Assembly: GCA_002347755.1 (NCBI GenBank)
Contig: DDXT01000035.1
Span: forward strand, 1 to 23,506
Length of the DNA stretch: 23,506 nucleotides
Direction of reading: 5' to 3'
Source: Caryophanales bacterium UBA2253
GTDB lineage: Bacteria > Bacillota_I > Bacilli_A > ML615J-28 > CAG-698
The notes under the pieces were generated by a model. That model was not told where the DNA came from and made no database searches. It saw nothing but the letters and a program-made list of their open reading frames with translations. Made by a program: the position numbers and the translations under genes. Below are positions 23,365 to 23,506 of this stretch, piece by piece (within the stretch, counting starts at the first letter, position 1; every line of letters begins with the position of its first letter).

Positions 23365-23373
23365 TGGTATAAT
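23365..23373 (+). promoter_or_regulatory. Extended -10 promoter at the right edge
   Basis: TGg-TATAAT (TATAAT 23368-23373). A TTGCAT at 23348 is only 14 bases upstream, so the extended -10 would carry it. It drives the leader region below. Confidence 0.6.
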
Positions 23374-23404
23374 GTATTTGGAAGAAGAGGGTTTTTTAGG
23401 AATT

Positions 23405-23436
23405 CGGTAAGTTTTTTCGGCTTGCCGTTATTTTTT
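23405..23436 (+). terminator. Terminator-like hairpin in a leader (possible attenuator)
   Basis: CGGTAAG (23405-23411) and CTTGCCG (23421-23427) form a 7-bp stem with one G-T pair and a 9-base loop, followed by TTATTTTTT. It lies between the promoter and a consensus AGGAGG, the place of an attenuator. Confidence 0.55.
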
Positions 23437-23447
23437 AGGAGGATATA

Positions 23448-23492
23448 GTGGAAAAACATTTGGAAAAAGATAGCTTTGTTTCAGAGCGTTGA
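23448..23492 (+). CDS. Possible 14-codon mini-ORF or leader peptide
   Basis: AGGAGG (23437-23442) sits 5 bases before a GTG that opens 14 codons (read as MEKHLEKDSFVSER) and ends in TGA. The stop lies inside a hairpin that reaches the edge of the window. There is no codon run for one amino acid, so it is not a classic amino-acid leader peptide. It may be a real tiny gene, the leader of a gene outside the window, or a chance frame after a site serving another start. Confidence 0.35.
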   Translation: MEKHLEKDSFVSER

Positions 23493-23506
23493 CTTTGTCA
23501 ACGCTC
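23484..23506 (+). terminator. Hairpin at window end, probable terminator or attenuator stem
   Basis: GAGCGTTGA (23484-23492), loop CTTTG, TCAACGCTC (23498-23506): a perfect 9-bp stem ending on the last base. Whether a T-tract follows lies outside the window. Confidence 0.6.

Noticed and set aside
23372..23410. Short frame reading MYLEEEGFLGIR before the leader hairpin, considered as a leader peptide
   Set aside because: Its ATG overlaps the -10 box, so it would not be on the transcript, and it has no ribosome site.
1..23506. Reading TGA as tryptophan (mycoplasma code)
   Set aside because: Trp is written TGG throughout, and several genes (csoR, cysK, aroA, aroB) end naturally at TGA at the family's usual length.

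Overview
The window looks like chromosomal DNA from a member of the Bacillota (low- to mid-GC Firmicutes, or a close Tenericutes-like relative). The evidence is a full-length PolC-type replicative polymerase, a CsoR copper repressor, DegV/FakB and FabT-like proteins, a short Bacillus-type CysE, strong AGGAGG-type ribosome sites, and many extended -10 promoters (TGnTATAAT). TGA is used as a stop and Trp is TGG, so the code is the standard bacterial one, not the mycoplasma code. Every gene I can support lies on the + strand. I cannot place the organism below phylum; Erysipelotrichia- or Acholeplasma-like lineages are only a guess.

Layout: (1) 110-3530, a csoR-cysK-copA operon (copper repressor, cysteine synthase, Cu(I)-exporting ATPase). 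(2) 3626-5215, a degV/fakB-like fatty-acid binder, a FabT-like MarR regulator and a small GNAT protein, with an inverted repeat at the predicted transcription start. (3) 5283-5777 cysE, which with cysK completes serine-to-cysteine synthesis. (4) 5851-7041, an alpha-oxoamine synthase that resembles serine palmitoyltransferase, closed by a strong terminator. (5) 7230-8756, a protein joining a degenerate CitE/HpcH-like domain to a HlyIII/PAQR membrane domain. (6) 8820-14099 polC followed by a Bax-inhibitor-1/YccA-like membrane protein, closed by a long perfect terminator. (7) 14200-20203, all seven shikimate-pathway steps plus chorismate mutase in six tightly packed genes: aroA, aroB, aroC, a chorismate mutase-AroE-AroK fusion, aroQ and a DAHP synthase. 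(8) gap with a cre-like palindrome upstream, then an RlmCD-type rRNA methyltransferase, a small four-CxxC zinc-ribbon protein, and a truncated leader-like region at the right edge.

Functionally the window is mostly housekeeping: copper homeostasis, cysteine and aromatic amino-acid synthesis, glycolysis, replication and rRNA modification. The least ordinary parts are the CitE-like/HlyIII fusion, the trifunctional shikimate enzyme, the serine-palmitoyltransferase-like gene, the cysteine synthase inside a copper operon, and the terminator plus mini-ORF plus hairpin arrangement at the end. I saw no IS element, prophage, CRISPR array, tRNA or rRNA.
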